Shown: positions 12,220-20,973 of the stretch, piece by piece
Position numbering within the stretch: the first letter of the stretch is position 1
How the letters are laid out: each line of letters starts with the position of its first letter
Assembly (NCBI RefSeq): GCF_007625205.1
Contig: NZ_VMNI01000006.1
Coordinates: 248,001-312,000 of the forward strand
Direction of reading: 5' to 3'
From: Denitromonas ohlonensis
GTDB lineage: Bacteria > Pseudomonadota > Gammaproteobacteria > Burkholderiales > Rhodocyclaceae
DNA: 64,000 nt
The notes under the pieces: generated by a model
Database searches by the model: none
Told to the model about the DNA's origin: nothing
Seen by the model: only the letters and a program-made list of their open reading frames with translations
Program-made: the position numbers and the translations under genes

Positions 12220-12250
12220 CGGGTCGTCGCGCGTGCGGCGGCCCGTTTTT
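12220..12250 (+). terminator. Intrinsic terminator-like hairpin between oxygenase and reductase genes
   Basis: An 11-bp GC-rich stem with two G-T wobbles (12220-12230 with 12235-12245, loop GCGT) is followed by five T (12246-12250). It lies inside the presumed operon, so it probably lets only part of transcription reach the reductase gene. Confidence 0.65.
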
Positions 12251-12270
12251 GCCCCACCAGGAGAATCACA

Positions 12271-13320
12271 ATGAGTCGAATCCGCCTGCATCCCTCCGGT
12301 CGTGAAGTGGAGTGTGCCAGCGGTGACACCGTGCTCGGTGCCCTCGAAAAAGCCGGTTACGCGCTACCCAACAACTGCCGCGCCGGCGCCTGTGGCGAAT
12401 GCAAGGTCAAGGTCGTATCGGGCAACTTCGACCAGGGCATGGTGCTCGACATGGCGCTGTCGCAAGACGAGCGCACGCAGGGCTTCGGCCTGATGTGCAT
12501 GGCCAAGCCGCTGTCCGAAGAGATGGTCATCGAGTGGGGGACGGAAGACGCCAAGCCCAAACTCTTTCCGCCGCGCGAGAACCAGCGCTTCGTGGTCACC
12601 GACCGCATCCCGCGCACGCCGCGCATCGTCGAGCTGCGCCTGCGCCCGGTCGGCCCGCCCATGCGCTTCTGGCCCGGTCAGTACATCACCCTCGGCAACG
12701 AGCGCGACGGCGCCCCGGCGCGCTGCTACTCAATCGCCAACGCGCCGCGCCCGGATGGCGAGATCGTGCTGCAAGTGACCCGCGTCGACGAAGGCCAGAC
12801 CAGTCTGTGGGTGCACGACAAGCTCGGCATCGGCGAGCTCGTCAAACTCTCCGGCCCCTACGGCACCTTCATTGGCGACCCGGCCGTCGAATCGCCGGTG
12901 CTGTGCCTGGCCGCCGGCTCGGGGCTCGCGCCGATTCTGTCGCTGGCCGAAGCGGCGCTGCGCCGCGGCTATCGCAAGCCGGTCGACCTGGTGTTTTCGG
13001 CCCGCGAGCGCACCGACCTCTACGATGGCGGCCTGATGAAGTATTGGGAAACCAAACACCGCAACTTCACCTACCGCCCCACGCTCACCCGCGAAACCTG
13101 CGATGGCCTGCTGCACGGCCGGATTCCCGAGGTGCTGCAAAAACAGTTTCCCGACCTGTCCAGGCACAGTGTGTTCATCGCCGGCAGCCCGGCCTTCGTC
13201 GCCGACTGCGTCGCGGCGGCCAAAGCGCTGGGCGCCACCGACGAGATGATCCACACCGAGGGCTACTTCGGCCAGGCCCAACCGCAGACCGCGCCGCAAA
13301 GCCATCTCACGCCGTACTGA
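12271..13320 (+). CDS. Ferredoxin-NAD(P)H oxidoreductase (2Fe-2S/FAD) of the diiron system
   Basis: This 349-residue electron-transfer protein has three modules. The N-terminal plant-type 2Fe-2S ferredoxin has CRAGACGEC plus the fourth Cys in LMCMAKP. The FAD domain has RCYSIANAP. The NAD(P)H domain has CLAAGSGLAP and, near the end, FIAGSP. This BenC/XylA/MmoC-like architecture passes electrons from NAD(P)H to an oxygenase. A good SD (AGGAG) lies 8 bases before the ATG. It follows the diiron gene by 69 bp and is its most likely reductant. Confidence 0.93.
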   Translation: MSRIRLHPSGREVECASGDTVLGALEKAGYALPNNCRAGACGECKVKVVSGNFDQGMVLDMALSQDERTQGFGLMCMAKPLSEEMVIEWGTEDAKPKLFPPRENQRFVVTDRIPRTPRIVELRLRPVGPPMRFWPGQYITLGNERDGAPARCYSIANAPRPDGEIVLQVTRVDEGQTSLWVHDKLGIGELVKLSGPYGTFIGDPAVESPVLCLAAGSGLAPILSLAEAALRRGYRKPVDLVFSARERTDLYDGGLMKYWETKHRNFTYRPTLTRETCDGLLHGRIPEVLQKQFPDLSRHSVFIAGSPAFVADCVAAAKALGATDEMIHTEGYFGQAQPQTAPQSHLTPY

Positions 13321-13336
13321 TCACCCCGCAGCGAAC

Positions 13337-13368
13337 AAAAAAGCGCGCCTCGATGGGCGCGCCTTTTT
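13337..13368. terminator. Bidirectional intrinsic terminator
   Basis: The stem GCGCGCC (13343-13349) pairs with GGCGCGC (13356-13362). It is flanked by six A on the left and five T on the right, so it can stop the reductase transcript on the plus strand and the DUF2249 transcript on the minus strand. Confidence 0.85.
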
Positions 13369-13386
13369 GCGTTTCGGAAACGACGA

Positions 13387-13719
13387 TCAGCCGCCCGAGC
13401 AGCCGCAACCACCACCGCCGCCGCCGCAACCGCCGCCACCTTGCTCAGGCGCCGACTCTGCCGGTGCGCCATTGGCCACGCCGAGCTGGATGGTGAAGTC
13501 GATGACGATTTCGCCGGCTTCGCGGGTCACATAGTTGATGCCGACCTGGTTGCCATAACGCTGCTGGATCTGGCCCAGCAGGGGCAGCGGGTCGTGGTCA
13601 TTCACAAAGCGCATGGTCTCGCCGTCGGCGAGGGACTCCAGCGCACCGAAAATCGACGCATGGCGGAAGCGCTTGGCCACACCGCGGGCGTCGAACGGAA
13701 AGACGTTGCTATCGTTCAT
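13387..13719 (-). CDS. DUF2249 domain protein with Gly/Cys-rich tail
   Basis: This 110-residue protein starts at ATG 13719 (MNDSNVFPFDARGVAKRF). The core RHASIFGALESLADGETM and RFVNDHDPLPLLGQIQQRYG is characteristic of DUF2249, a small TusA-like fold often linked to anaerobic metabolism and redox genes. The last 17 residues are Gly plus four Cys (GGGGCGGGGGGCGCSGG), not part of the normal domain and perhaps metal-binding (inference). The gene ends 18 bp before the shared terminator. The open frame runs on upstream to 13932, but that part is not family-like. Confidence 0.85.
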   Translation of the reverse strand: MNDSNVFPFDARGVAKRFRHASIFGALESLADGETMRFVNDHDPLPLLGQIQQRYGNQVGINYVTREAGEIVIDFTIQLGVANGAPAESAPEQGGGGCGGGGGGCGCSGG

Positions 13720-13955
13720 GTTGGTTTCACTCTTGGGGTTTGCGGATACGGCCAGCGCGGACGCTGACCTCGTACGCCGATGATCCCGATTTGAGCGACC
13801 TAACGCCTTGAGTTGGCGCAAATTTTTGCCGCACCGACGAACGGCGGGCCCGCGAACGCCCATGCCACAGCATCGGTCAAACAAAAAACCTTGACGACAC
13901 GCCATGCCGTGTCCGCAAAATGTCCCTGACACTGCGGTGAGGAGGCGACACCACC

Positions 13956-15434
13956 ATGGGGATCGAAATTTCCGAAACCGGCTTTACGCCAGAGATGGAA
14001 CAGCGCTTTGGCCGGCGACTGCAGGACAATCTCGCCGCCCTGAAGCAGGTGCTGGCACGTCGCGGCTTTGGTCAGGGCGAGGCCTCGCTCGGCGCCGAAC
14101 TGGAGATGTACATCATCGACGCTGACGGCCGGCCCCTGTGCGTCAATCAGCAGATTCTCGAGGCCGCACACGACCCGCAGCTCACCCTGGAGCTGAACCG
14201 CTACAACCTCGAATACAACCTGTCGCCCTATCCGATCTCGGCGCAGGCGTTTCGGTCCACCGAACAGGAGATGCTCGACAAACTTCAGCACCTGCGCCAA
14301 TGCACGACCAACTTCGGCGGGCGCATCGCGCTCATCGGCATCTTGCCGACGCTGGCCCCTGGCGACTTCGGCCCGCAGCAGATGACCGAGCGAAAGCGCT
14401 ATCAGGTGCTGGTCGAGCGCCTGAAGCGCAGCCGGGGCGAGCAATTCAAGGTAAACATCGACGGGCGCGACCCGCTGCAACTGACCATGGATGACGTGAC
14501 GCTGGAAGGCGCCAACACCTCCTTCCAGATTCACTACCGCGTCAGGCCCGAGGCCTATGCCGACACCTTCAACGCGATGCAGCTGATCACCCCGCTGGCG
14601 CTTGCCGTGTCGGCCAACTCGCCCGGGCTGTTCGGCCATGAGCTGTGGCACGAGACGCGGGTGCCGCTGTTCAAGCAGTCGATCGACACCCGCATCAAGG
14701 ACCGCTACCGCTGGCACCAGAGCCCGCGCGTCGGCTTCGGCCACGGCTGGGTGCGTCAGGGCGCCTACGAGTTGTTCGCCGAGTCGGTACTGCTCTACCC
14801 GCCCTTCTTCCCCCTCTGCGGCGAGCACAATCCGCTGGACGAACTCGCCCAGGGCCGCACACCTGCGCTCGAAGAACTACGCCTACATCAAAGCTCGGTG
14901 TGGCTGTGGAACCGCCCGGTCTATGACGACACCGGCGGCGGCCATCTGCGCATCGAGATCCGCGCCCTGCCGGCCGGGCCGACGCCGATCGACATGGTCG
15001 CTAACGCCGCCCTGTGCATCGGCCTGGCCGAGGGCCTGCGCCCGCAGATCGACACGCTGCTGCCGGCGCTGCCCTTCGCCCTGGCCGAGTACAATTTCTA
15101 CCGGGCGGCGCAGGACGGGCTCGCCGCCCGGCTGGTGTGGCCCGATCCGCAACAGACCAGCTGTCACGAACACAGCGCCGCCGACCTGCTCAAGCGCTAC
15201 CTGCCATTCGCCTACGACGGCCTGCGCGCCATCGGTGTCGCGGATGATGAAGCCAGCGGCTATCTCGCGGTGATCGAGCAGCGGCTGGCCAGCCGACAAA
15301 CCGGCGCCATCTGGCAGCGCGACACCCTGCACCGGCTGGAAACAAAACTTCCGCCCGAGCGCGCCGCACGCGAGATGCTGGCCCGCTACCATGAGCACAG
15401 TCTGTCGAACACGCCGGTCGGCGAATGGAACTGA
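13956..15434 (+). CDS. Glutamate-cysteine ligase family 2 (GCS2) protein
   Basis: This ATP-dependent carboxylate-amine ligase of the GCS2 family (PF04107) has 492 residues. LGAELEMYIID has the Glu-rich metal and ATP-binding strand, NLEYNLSPYP is the second acidic motif, and GGGHLRIEIRALPAGPTP lies near the end. GGAGG sits about 12 bases before the ATG. The family includes YbdK-type gamma-glutamyl ligases, so glutathione-related or other gamma-glutamyl amide synthesis is possible; the substrate is unknown. It overlaps the aspartoacylase-like gene by 10 bp, suggesting a coupled pathway. Confidence 0.85.
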   Translation: MGIEISETGFTPEMEQRFGRRLQDNLAALKQVLARRGFGQGEASLGAELEMYIIDADGRPLCVNQQILEAAHDPQLTLELNRYNLEYNLSPYPISAQAFRSTEQEMLDKLQHLRQCTTNFGGRIALIGILPTLAPGDFGPQQMTERKRYQVLVERLKRSRGEQFKVNIDGRDPLQLTMDDVTLEGANTSFQIHYRVRPEAYADTFNAMQLITPLALAVSANSPGLFGHELWHETRVPLFKQSIDTRIKDRYRWHQSPRVGFGHGWVRQGAYELFAESVLLYPPFFPLCGEHNPLDELAQGRTPALEELRLHQSSVWLWNRPVYDDTGGGHLRIEIRALPAGPTPIDMVANAALCIGLAEGLRPQIDTLLPALPFALAEYNFYRAAQDGLAARLVWPDPQQTSCHEHSAADLLKRYLPFAYDGLRAIGVADDEASGYLAVIEQRLASRQTGAIWQRDTLHRLETKLPPERAAREMLARYHEHSLSNTPVGEWN

Positions 15435-16522
15435 ACGCAATGCCCCTGTCTGATCTGCCCGCCACCCTGGCGCCGCATTTTCACACCCTGCAAAACCCCA
15501 CGCCCGAGGCCTTGGGCGACACGCCGGAAGCCTTTCTGGCCGCCCTCGACGGCCCCACCTGCATCGTCCTGACCGGCGCCGACCCCAGCCGCTGTCGTGC
15601 GCTGGTCACCCTGCTCCACGGCAACGAGCCCTCGGGCGTACGCGCGCTGCACCGCTGGCTGCACGCCGGCGTTCAGCCCGCGGTCACCATCGTGTGCGTG
15701 ATCGCTGCGGTCGAAGCGGCGCAACACCCGCCGGTGTTCAGCCACCGCGTGCTCACCGGTCGGCGCGATCTGAACCGCTGTTTTCGCGCGCCTTTCGATG
15801 TCGACGCGCAAGGCCTGCTGGCGCAGCGCATTCTCGACTTGCTGGTGCACTTCGCGCCCGAGGCGGTGATCGACCTGCACAACACCTCGGGCTCGGGCCC
15901 CTCGTTTGGCGTGTCGATCTGCGCGGATGACGCCCACCTCGCCCTGACCACACTGTTCACCCGGCGCCTGGTGCACACCGATCTGCGCCTCGGCTCACTC
16001 ATGGAAATCAGCGAGCACCTGGTGCCGACGGTCACAATCGAATGCGGCGGCCGGACCGACGACGCCGCCCACACCGTGGCCTGGGCCGGCATCGATCACT
16101 TCTTTCGCCGACCCGACGTGCTGACCCGCCGCGCCGACATCGAGGTCGACGTCATGCGCAATCCGGTACGCCTGGAGCTCACCCCCGCGTGTTCGCTGGC
16201 CTATGCCGACACCCCGCGCGACGATGTGCATCTGACCCTGCGGCCGGACATCGAGCACTACAACTTCGGGGTGACGGCCGCCGGCACCTCGCTGGGCTGG
16301 GTGCGCGGGGCGCGGCTGGATGAGCTGTTTGTGGCAAAAAACACGGCGCGCAGCTGCCTGCTCAAGGACGTGCTCACGCTGGCGGACGGCGAGTTGATCA
16401 CCCGGCAGGCGCTCAAGCTGTTCATGATCACCACCCAGCCGGCCATCGCCAAAATGGATTGTCTTTGCTATGCCGTGCAGGCGGATGGGCGCGAGCTGAT
16501 CGCGGGGCAGCTGCCCGCGTAG
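15425..16522 (+). CDS. Succinylglutamate desuccinylase/aspartoacylase-family metallohydrolase
   Basis: This zinc-dependent amidohydrolase of the AstE/aspartoacylase group (PF04952) has 365 residues. LLHGNEPSG carries the H-x-x-E zinc ligands, RDLNRCF the substrate-binding Arg/Asn, and EAVIDLHNTSGSGPSFG the third zinc His. TVTIECGG carries the catalytic Glu. The start is uncertain: ATG 15425 or ATG 15440 (MPLSDLP). It overlaps the GCS2 ligase gene, so one enzyme may make and the other cleave an amide-linked amino acid (inference). Confidence 0.88.
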   Translation: MELNAMPLSDLPATLAPHFHTLQNPTPEALGDTPEAFLAALDGPTCIVLTGADPSRCRALVTLLHGNEPSGVRALHRWLHAGVQPAVTIVCVIAAVEAAQHPPVFSHRVLTGRRDLNRCFRAPFDVDAQGLLAQRILDLLVHFAPEAVIDLHNTSGSGPSFGVSICADDAHLALTTLFTRRLVHTDLRLGSLMEISEHLVPTVTIECGGRTDDAAHTVAWAGIDHFFRRPDVLTRRADIEVDVMRNPVRLELTPACSLAYADTPRDDVHLTLRPDIEHYNFGVTAAGTSLGWVRGARLDELFVAKNTARSCLLKDVLTLADGELITRQALKLFMITTQPAIAKMDCLCYAVQADGRELIAGQLPA

Positions 16523-16550
16523 CCAAGGCCCGATTCAAGCGATCAGAACC

Positions 16551-17276
16551 TCAGGCGTGGGTGCGCGCCAGATACACCGAGCACGATGACTCGCCGCCGG
16601 TGTAAAAATTCGGGAACGGCACCACATGCGCTTCGCTCGAGGCAAACACGCGCCCCAGCAACTGCATGAAGGCATCGTCCGGCGGATCGTTGGACCAGAG
16701 CGCGAACACACCACCCGGGTGAATCTTGTCAGCCAGCATGCCCAGCGTCTCATCGGTATAGAACAGGCTGTTGCCGCTGTTCAGCCAGTGGCTGGGCGAG
16801 TGATCGATGTCGAGCAGCACCGCATGCACGCGCTGGTCGCTCGTGCCCTCACCAAAGCCATTGCCCGGCGCGCTGGCGCGCGCGAAGAAGTCGGCCTCGA
16901 CCAAAGAGCAGCGGGCATCGCCCGTGAGCGTCGGACCCAGCGGCACCAGGCCGCGCCGGTGCCAGTCGATAACCGGCGCCATGACGTCGATCACGGTCAG
17001 CGAGCGGACCGCCGGATTATCCAACGCCTCGACCGCCGTATAGCCCAGCCCCAGGCCACCCACCACCACATCCAGCGCATCGCCCTCGAGCGCCGCCAGC
17101 CCCATTCTTGCGAGCTGAATTTCGGATTCGGTAAACAGACTCGACATCAGGAAGTCGTCGTTCAGCTTCACCTCATACACGATCCGCCCGGCCAGGCGCG
17201 GCTCGGCACGACGCCGCAGGCTGATATCGCCCAGCGGGGTCGTCTGAAAATCGAGTTCCTCAAAAGCAAAGGCCAT
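16551..17276 (-). CDS. Spermidine synthase-like methyltransferase-fold protein
   Basis: This 241-residue Rossmann-fold protein resembles spermidine synthase or a SAM-dependent methyltransferase. DVVVGGLGLGYTAVEAL is the glycine-rich nucleotide loop, SLTVIDVMAPVIDWHRR the acidic end of strand 2, and HAVLLDIDHSP the aminopropyl/SAM-site Asp region. It lacks the N-terminal beta domain of true spermidine synthases. The substrate is unknown. It is transcribed toward the aspartoacylase-like gene and lies downstream of zapG on the same strand. Confidence 0.8.
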   Translation of the reverse strand: MAFAFEELDFQTTPLGDISLRRRAEPRLAGRIVYEVKLNDDFLMSSLFTESEIQLARMGLAALEGDALDVVVGGLGLGYTAVEALDNPAVRSLTVIDVMAPVIDWHRRGLVPLGPTLTGDARCSLVEADFFARASAPGNGFGEGTSDQRVHAVLLDIDHSPSHWLNSGNSLFYTDETLGMLADKIHPGGVFALWSNDPPDDAFMQLLGRVFASSEAHVVPFPNFYTGGESSCSVYLARTHA

Positions 17277-17321
17277 CCGTGCCTCCCGTTCGGTCGCGGC
17301 CCGGACGGCGGGCCAGTGTGT

Positions 17322-17990
17322 TTAGCTGGGTTTCTGACGCTCGGCGTCCGACTCGACATCCGACGCGGCGTTTTCCGCATCCGCTTCCGGCAAGGTCGCC
17401 GTCGCGGCCTCCTCGGCGCCTTCAGCCGCGCCCGCGGCGGGGGCTTCGTCAGCCGCGCGCTCGGCCACCTCCCCCATCGGCTCGGGCGCATCCGGGGCTT
17501 CCGGCGCTTGCGCCACATCCGTGGCGTCATCCGCGGGCTCGGCCACGGACGCTTTGGCGTCGGCAGCCAGGGCATCGACCTCCTCGGCGTCATCCGCCTC
17601 GGCCAGTGCCGCCCCCGTCACCGCTGCGGCGGCAACACCGCTGGTCAGCTGCTTGGTGTCCGCGCCCTCGCCGAGCAGCATCGCATCGACCCGCTCACGG
17701 AAGCGCTTGCGCGCCGGCCCGGCCGAAATCCGCTCGGAGCCGGACGACAGATGATCAAACAAATCCTTGTAGGAGCCGGCCATGGATACGAACAGCGACG
17801 CGGTCTTGTCGAAATGCGCCTCAACATCCTGTTTGTAATCTGTCAGCTCGGTCTGCGCGCGATCCAGTTCCATCTGCAACTCGACCATGCGGCTTTTGTT
17901 GCCACTGAAGATGCGCCCGAGCATGAAGCCCAGCACCAGCGTCACCAGCCCCACGCCCACCACAATCATCCACATTTCATATTCCATCAC
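17322..17990 (-). CDS. zapG: YhcB/ZapG family (DUF1043) inner-membrane protein
   Basis: This cell-envelope and division-associated protein has 222 residues. One N-terminal transmembrane helix (about 6-26, VVGVGLVTLVLGFMLGRIF) is followed by a coiled coil (LQMELDRAQTELTDYKQDVE) and HFDKTASLFVSMAGSYKDL, the DUF1043 signature. The C-terminal half (about 120-222) is a low-complexity Ala/Glu/Asp tail, longer than in E. coli YhcB (about 132 aa). In E. coli the protein links division and envelope growth; the same role here is inferred. Confidence 0.85.
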   Translation of the reverse strand: MMEYEMWMIVVGVGLVTLVLGFMLGRIFSGNKSRMVELQMELDRAQTELTDYKQDVEAHFDKTASLFVSMAGSYKDLFDHLSSGSERISAGPARKRFRERVDAMLLGEGADTKQLTSGVAAAAVTGAALAEADDAEEVDALAADAKASVAEPADDATDVAQAPEAPDAPEPMGEVAERAADEAPAAGAAEGAEEAATATLPEADAENAASDVESDAERQKPS

Positions 17991-18131
17991 ATCCCCCTTT
18001 GTCGTACTCAGCCGATCCCGGACGACACACGTCTCGGCATGGGTTAGCTGACTCCCGACCAGTATACCGGCGCCACTGCCCGCTCATGCCCACCCAGGCT
18101 GTGGAAAAACGTAACGCCTGGCCAATCGCAC

Positions 18132-19319
18132 TCAACCCACCTGGCAGGTCAGTCCTTTCAGATACTCGCCTTCAGGCACCGACAGGCCCACCGGATGATC
18201 AGGTGACGCGCCGAGGCGATGCAGGATGCGGCCGTCCACGCCGGCATCGGAGGCGGCGCCCGCGATGATCTTGTGGAACAGCTCGATACCAATCCCGCCC
18301 GAACACGAATAGGTCATCAGCAGCCCGCCCGGATTGAGCAGGCGGAAGCCATACATGTTGATGTCTTTATAGGCACGCGCGGCGCGCTCGGCGTGCGCGG
18401 CCGAGGGGGCGAACTTGGGCGGATCGAGAATGATCATGTCGAAGCGCTCGCCGGCCTCGCGCAATTCGCGCAGCGCGGCAAACACATCAGCCTCACGCCA
18501 CTCGGCACGGCCGGCATCGAGCTGCGGATTCATCGCCAGATTGGCTGCCGCCGTGGTCAGCGCCGGGCCGGACGAGTCGATCGACAGCGCCGACGTCGCG
18601 CCGCCCGCCAGCGCCTGCAGCGAAAAGCCGCCGGTGTAGCAAAAACAGTTGAGCACCCGCCGACCGGCCGCCAGCTCACCGGTCAGCCGGCGGTTATCGC
18701 GCTGGTCGAGATAGAAGCCGGTCTTGTGGCCACCGACCACATCCACCGCCATGCGCACGCCGTTCTCGATGATCGACAGATCGGCCGGCAGCTCGCCATA
18801 CACACAGCCGGTCACCGGCTCCAGCCCCTCGCGCCCACGCACATCGGAGTCGGAGCGCTCATACACCGCCTCACAGCCGGTCGCCTGCACCAGCGCAGCC
18901 ACAATCGCATCGCGCCACTTGTCGGCGCCGGCGCTGGTCAGCTGCATCACCACCACCGGCCCGTAACGATCCACCACCACGCCCGGCAGGCCGTCGGACT
19001 CGCCGTGAATCAGCCGCAGTCCGTCCTGCCCGGCCAGCGCCGGATGCGTCTGCCGACGCGCCACCGAGGCCGCCACCGCACGCTTGAAGAAGGCATGATC
19101 CACCGTCTCGTCGGGGTCGAAAGTCCACATCCGCGCCCGAATCTTCGACTCCGGCGACCACGACGCCTTGCCCAGCACCTTGCCGCTATCGGCCAGCACC
19201 GTGACTGTATCGCCCGGCCGGGCACGACCATCGAGCTGCGCCACGGCAGAGTCGTAGATCCAGGGGTGGCGCCGGATCAAGGCGCGATCCTTGCCGGATT
19301 TGAGAATGAGCTGAGCCAT
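18132..19319 (-). CDS. rlmI: 23S rRNA m5C1962 methyltransferase RlmI-like
   Basis: This class I SAM methyltransferase has 395 residues from ATG 19319 (MAQLILKSGKDRALIRRHPW), an N-terminal PUA domain (about 1-70), an EEHD-like middle domain and the Rossmann domain. CFCYTGGFSLQAL is the SAM-binding motif I. DMIILDPPKF is motif IV and TYSCSGG holds the catalytic Cys region. In E. coli RlmI methylates 23S rRNA C1962. The frame is open upstream to 19487, but that part is not family-like. Confidence 0.9.
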   Translation of the reverse strand: MAQLILKSGKDRALIRRHPWIYDSAVAQLDGRARPGDTVTVLADSGKVLGKASWSPESKIRARMWTFDPDETVDHAFFKRAVAASVARRQTHPALAGQDGLRLIHGESDGLPGVVVDRYGPVVVMQLTSAGADKWRDAIVAALVQATGCEAVYERSDSDVRGREGLEPVTGCVYGELPADLSIIENGVRMAVDVVGGHKTGFYLDQRDNRRLTGELAAGRRVLNCFCYTGGFSLQALAGGATSALSIDSSGPALTTAAANLAMNPQLDAGRAEWREADVFAALRELREAGERFDMIILDPPKFAPSAAHAERAARAYKDINMYGFRLLNPGGLLMTYSCSGGIGIELFHKIIAGAASDAGVDGRILHRLGASPDHPVGLSVPEGEYLKGLTCQVG

Positions 19320-19418
19320 GGGTGCGTTGTGAGGGTCGAAAGCCTGCGAGTGTACGCGGGGGGAGGACTTGTGACCAGTTGGTCGTTTGGCAACGGCGGT
19401 GCGTGCTTCGGCTGGGCA

Positions 19419-19989
19419 TTGGCCGGGTCTCGCCCCGGCGGGCGACTTACTTTCTTGCTTGTGCAAGAAAGCTAAGCGTCGATGCACAGCCCGCTTTCGC
19501 GCCCCTTCGGGGTGCCCGCCCTACGGAGGTGTCAGGCGGGGTGCTTCGCAAACTCGCCCTACGGGCTCAAACAGCGAAGCCCCTTTTTCCGCCCGCCCCC
19601 TCCTTCGGTTGGCGCGGCAGAGGGCGGGCAAATGTGCCCGACTCGACCATCATGGGGTTTCGTAGGGTGGTCAGCTCCGCTGCCCACCAAGCAACGTTTG
19701 TCGTGAGGCACGATGGTGGGCGGCAAGCCGCCCACCCTACGGCCAATACCCCGGGCGGGCGATGGCGAAGCCGCGCCCCCTCCCCTTCTGTACCGCCGAA
19801 CGAAGACCGGGGACGGCGGGAATTGTCGTGTCGCCTGTTTGAGCCCGCAGGGCGAGTTTGCGACACGACCCGCCGGGCGCGGGCTTCGTTCGGGCACCGG
19901 CGAAGCCGGCGGTACAGCGGGGCGTTTTCTTGGTGACTTCTTTGTCGCGACAAAGAAGTGACTCGCCCGCCGGGGCGAGACCCGGCCAA
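19419..19989. repeat. 571-bp gene-free nested inverted repeat (MITE-like)
   Basis: The ends are 27-bp perfect inverted repeats: 19419-19445, beginning TTGGCCGGGTCTCGCCCCGG, and 19963-19989. Just inside each lies a 22-nt hairpin (19450-19471, CTTTCTTG/CAAGAAAG; 19937-19958, CTTCTTTGTC/GACAAAGAAG). A third pair, 19547-19577 and 19831-19862, matches with one mismatch and one indel. The centre (19661-19741) is a further palindrome of repeat family 1. No reading frame looks genuine. The 735-bp gap between rlmI and xerC holds little else. No clear target duplication is visible. Confidence 0.8.
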
Positions 19990-20054
19990 CGATCCGTCGA
20001 TAGACAGCACCCTCGGCAAATCTCCCGAGACGGAAAACGCCCGGCCCGACTGCC

Positions 20055-20972
20055 TCAGCCCTTCCCCCGCTTCCGCGCCCGCGGATGCGCCGCGTCATAC
20101 ACCTTGGCCAGATGCTGGAAATCGAGGTGGGTATACACCTGCGTACTGCGGATGCTGGCATGGCCGAGCATCTCCTGCACCGCGCGCAGGTCGCCACTCG
20201 ATTGCAGCACATGGCTGGCAAAGCTGTGGCGGAGCATGTGCGGATGGACGTGCGTGCCATCGCCGTGCACTTTGCCCCAGCGATCGAGCCGGCTGCGCAC
20301 CGCCGCCTGTGACGGGCGGCTGCCCTGCCGGGTGACGAACAAGGCTTTTTCGTGGGCCGGGGCAATGCCGGCGCGTACCGCCAGCCAGGCGTCGAGCGCG
20401 GCCAAGGCGGCGCGGCCGACCGGCACGATGCGCGTCTTGCCGCGCTTGCCGGTCACGGTCACTTCGCCGGCCGCCACATCCACCCCGCGATCCACATCCA
20501 GCGACAACAGCTCGGCGAGGCGCAGACCGGCGCTGTAGAGCAGCTCGAACATGGCGTGATCGCGCACTTCCAGCGGGTCGTCGGGCGGCGCATTGAGCAG
20601 GCCGACCATGGCGTCGGGGCTGAGGTTTTTGGGTAAGGTGCGCGGGGCACGCGGCGGGCGCACGCCCTCGGCGGGGTTGTCGGCCGCGCCGTGATGGCGC
20701 ACTCGCCAGCGAAAGAAACCGCGCCAGGCCGACAGCGCCCGCGCCACCGAGCGTGGCGACAGCCCCCCGCCATGCAGGCGTGCGGCGAAGCGGCGGATCT
20801 GGGCGGTGGTGATGGCGTCAGGACTTGCGCCGTCGGCCAGTTCGACCAGCTTGAGCAGCTCGCGATGGTAACTGGTGAGGGTGTGTGCGCTGGCCCGGCG
20901 CTGGCTGGCGAGATAGCCGAGGTAGGCGTCGATCAGCGGATCGAAGGGCGAGGCGGCGCGCCCCTCGGTCAT
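20055..20972 (-). CDS. xerC: Site-specific tyrosine recombinase XerC
   Basis: XerC, with XerD, resolves chromosome dimers at dif. The protein has 305 residues with an N-terminal SAM-like core-binding domain (about 10-95) and a catalytic domain with all hallmark residues: Arg in SAGLRLAELLSL, Lys in TGKRGKTR, His-x-x-Arg in HPHMLRHSFA, His in LGHASI, and the Tyr nucleophile in TQVYTHLD. It begins one or two bases before the end of the DUF484 gene in the dapF-DUF484-xerC order known from proteobacteria. Confidence 0.95.
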   Translation of the reverse strand: MTEGRAASPFDPLIDAYLGYLASQRRASAHTLTSYHRELLKLVELADGASPDAITTAQIRRFAARLHGGGLSPRSVARALSAWRGFFRWRVRHHGAADNPAEGVRPPRAPRTLPKNLSPDAMVGLLNAPPDDPLEVRDHAMFELLYSAGLRLAELLSLDVDRGVDVAAGEVTVTGKRGKTRIVPVGRAALAALDAWLAVRAGIAPAHEKALFVTRQGSRPSQAAVRSRLDRWGKVHGDGTHVHPHMLRHSFASHVLQSSGDLRAVQEMLGHASIRSTQVYTHLDFQHLAKVYDAAHPRARKRGKG

Positions 20973-20973
20973 G

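Noticed and set aside
13808-13821. TTGAGTTGGCGCAA as an FNR/DNR box before the DUF2249 gene
   Set aside because: Only 7 of 10 bases match TTGAT-N4-ATCAA, and in GC-rich intergenic DNA this can occur by chance.
19320-20054. Several open frames across the rlmI-xerC gap
   Set aside because: They read through hairpins and inverted repeats on both strands with no family resemblance; better explained as a repeat element.
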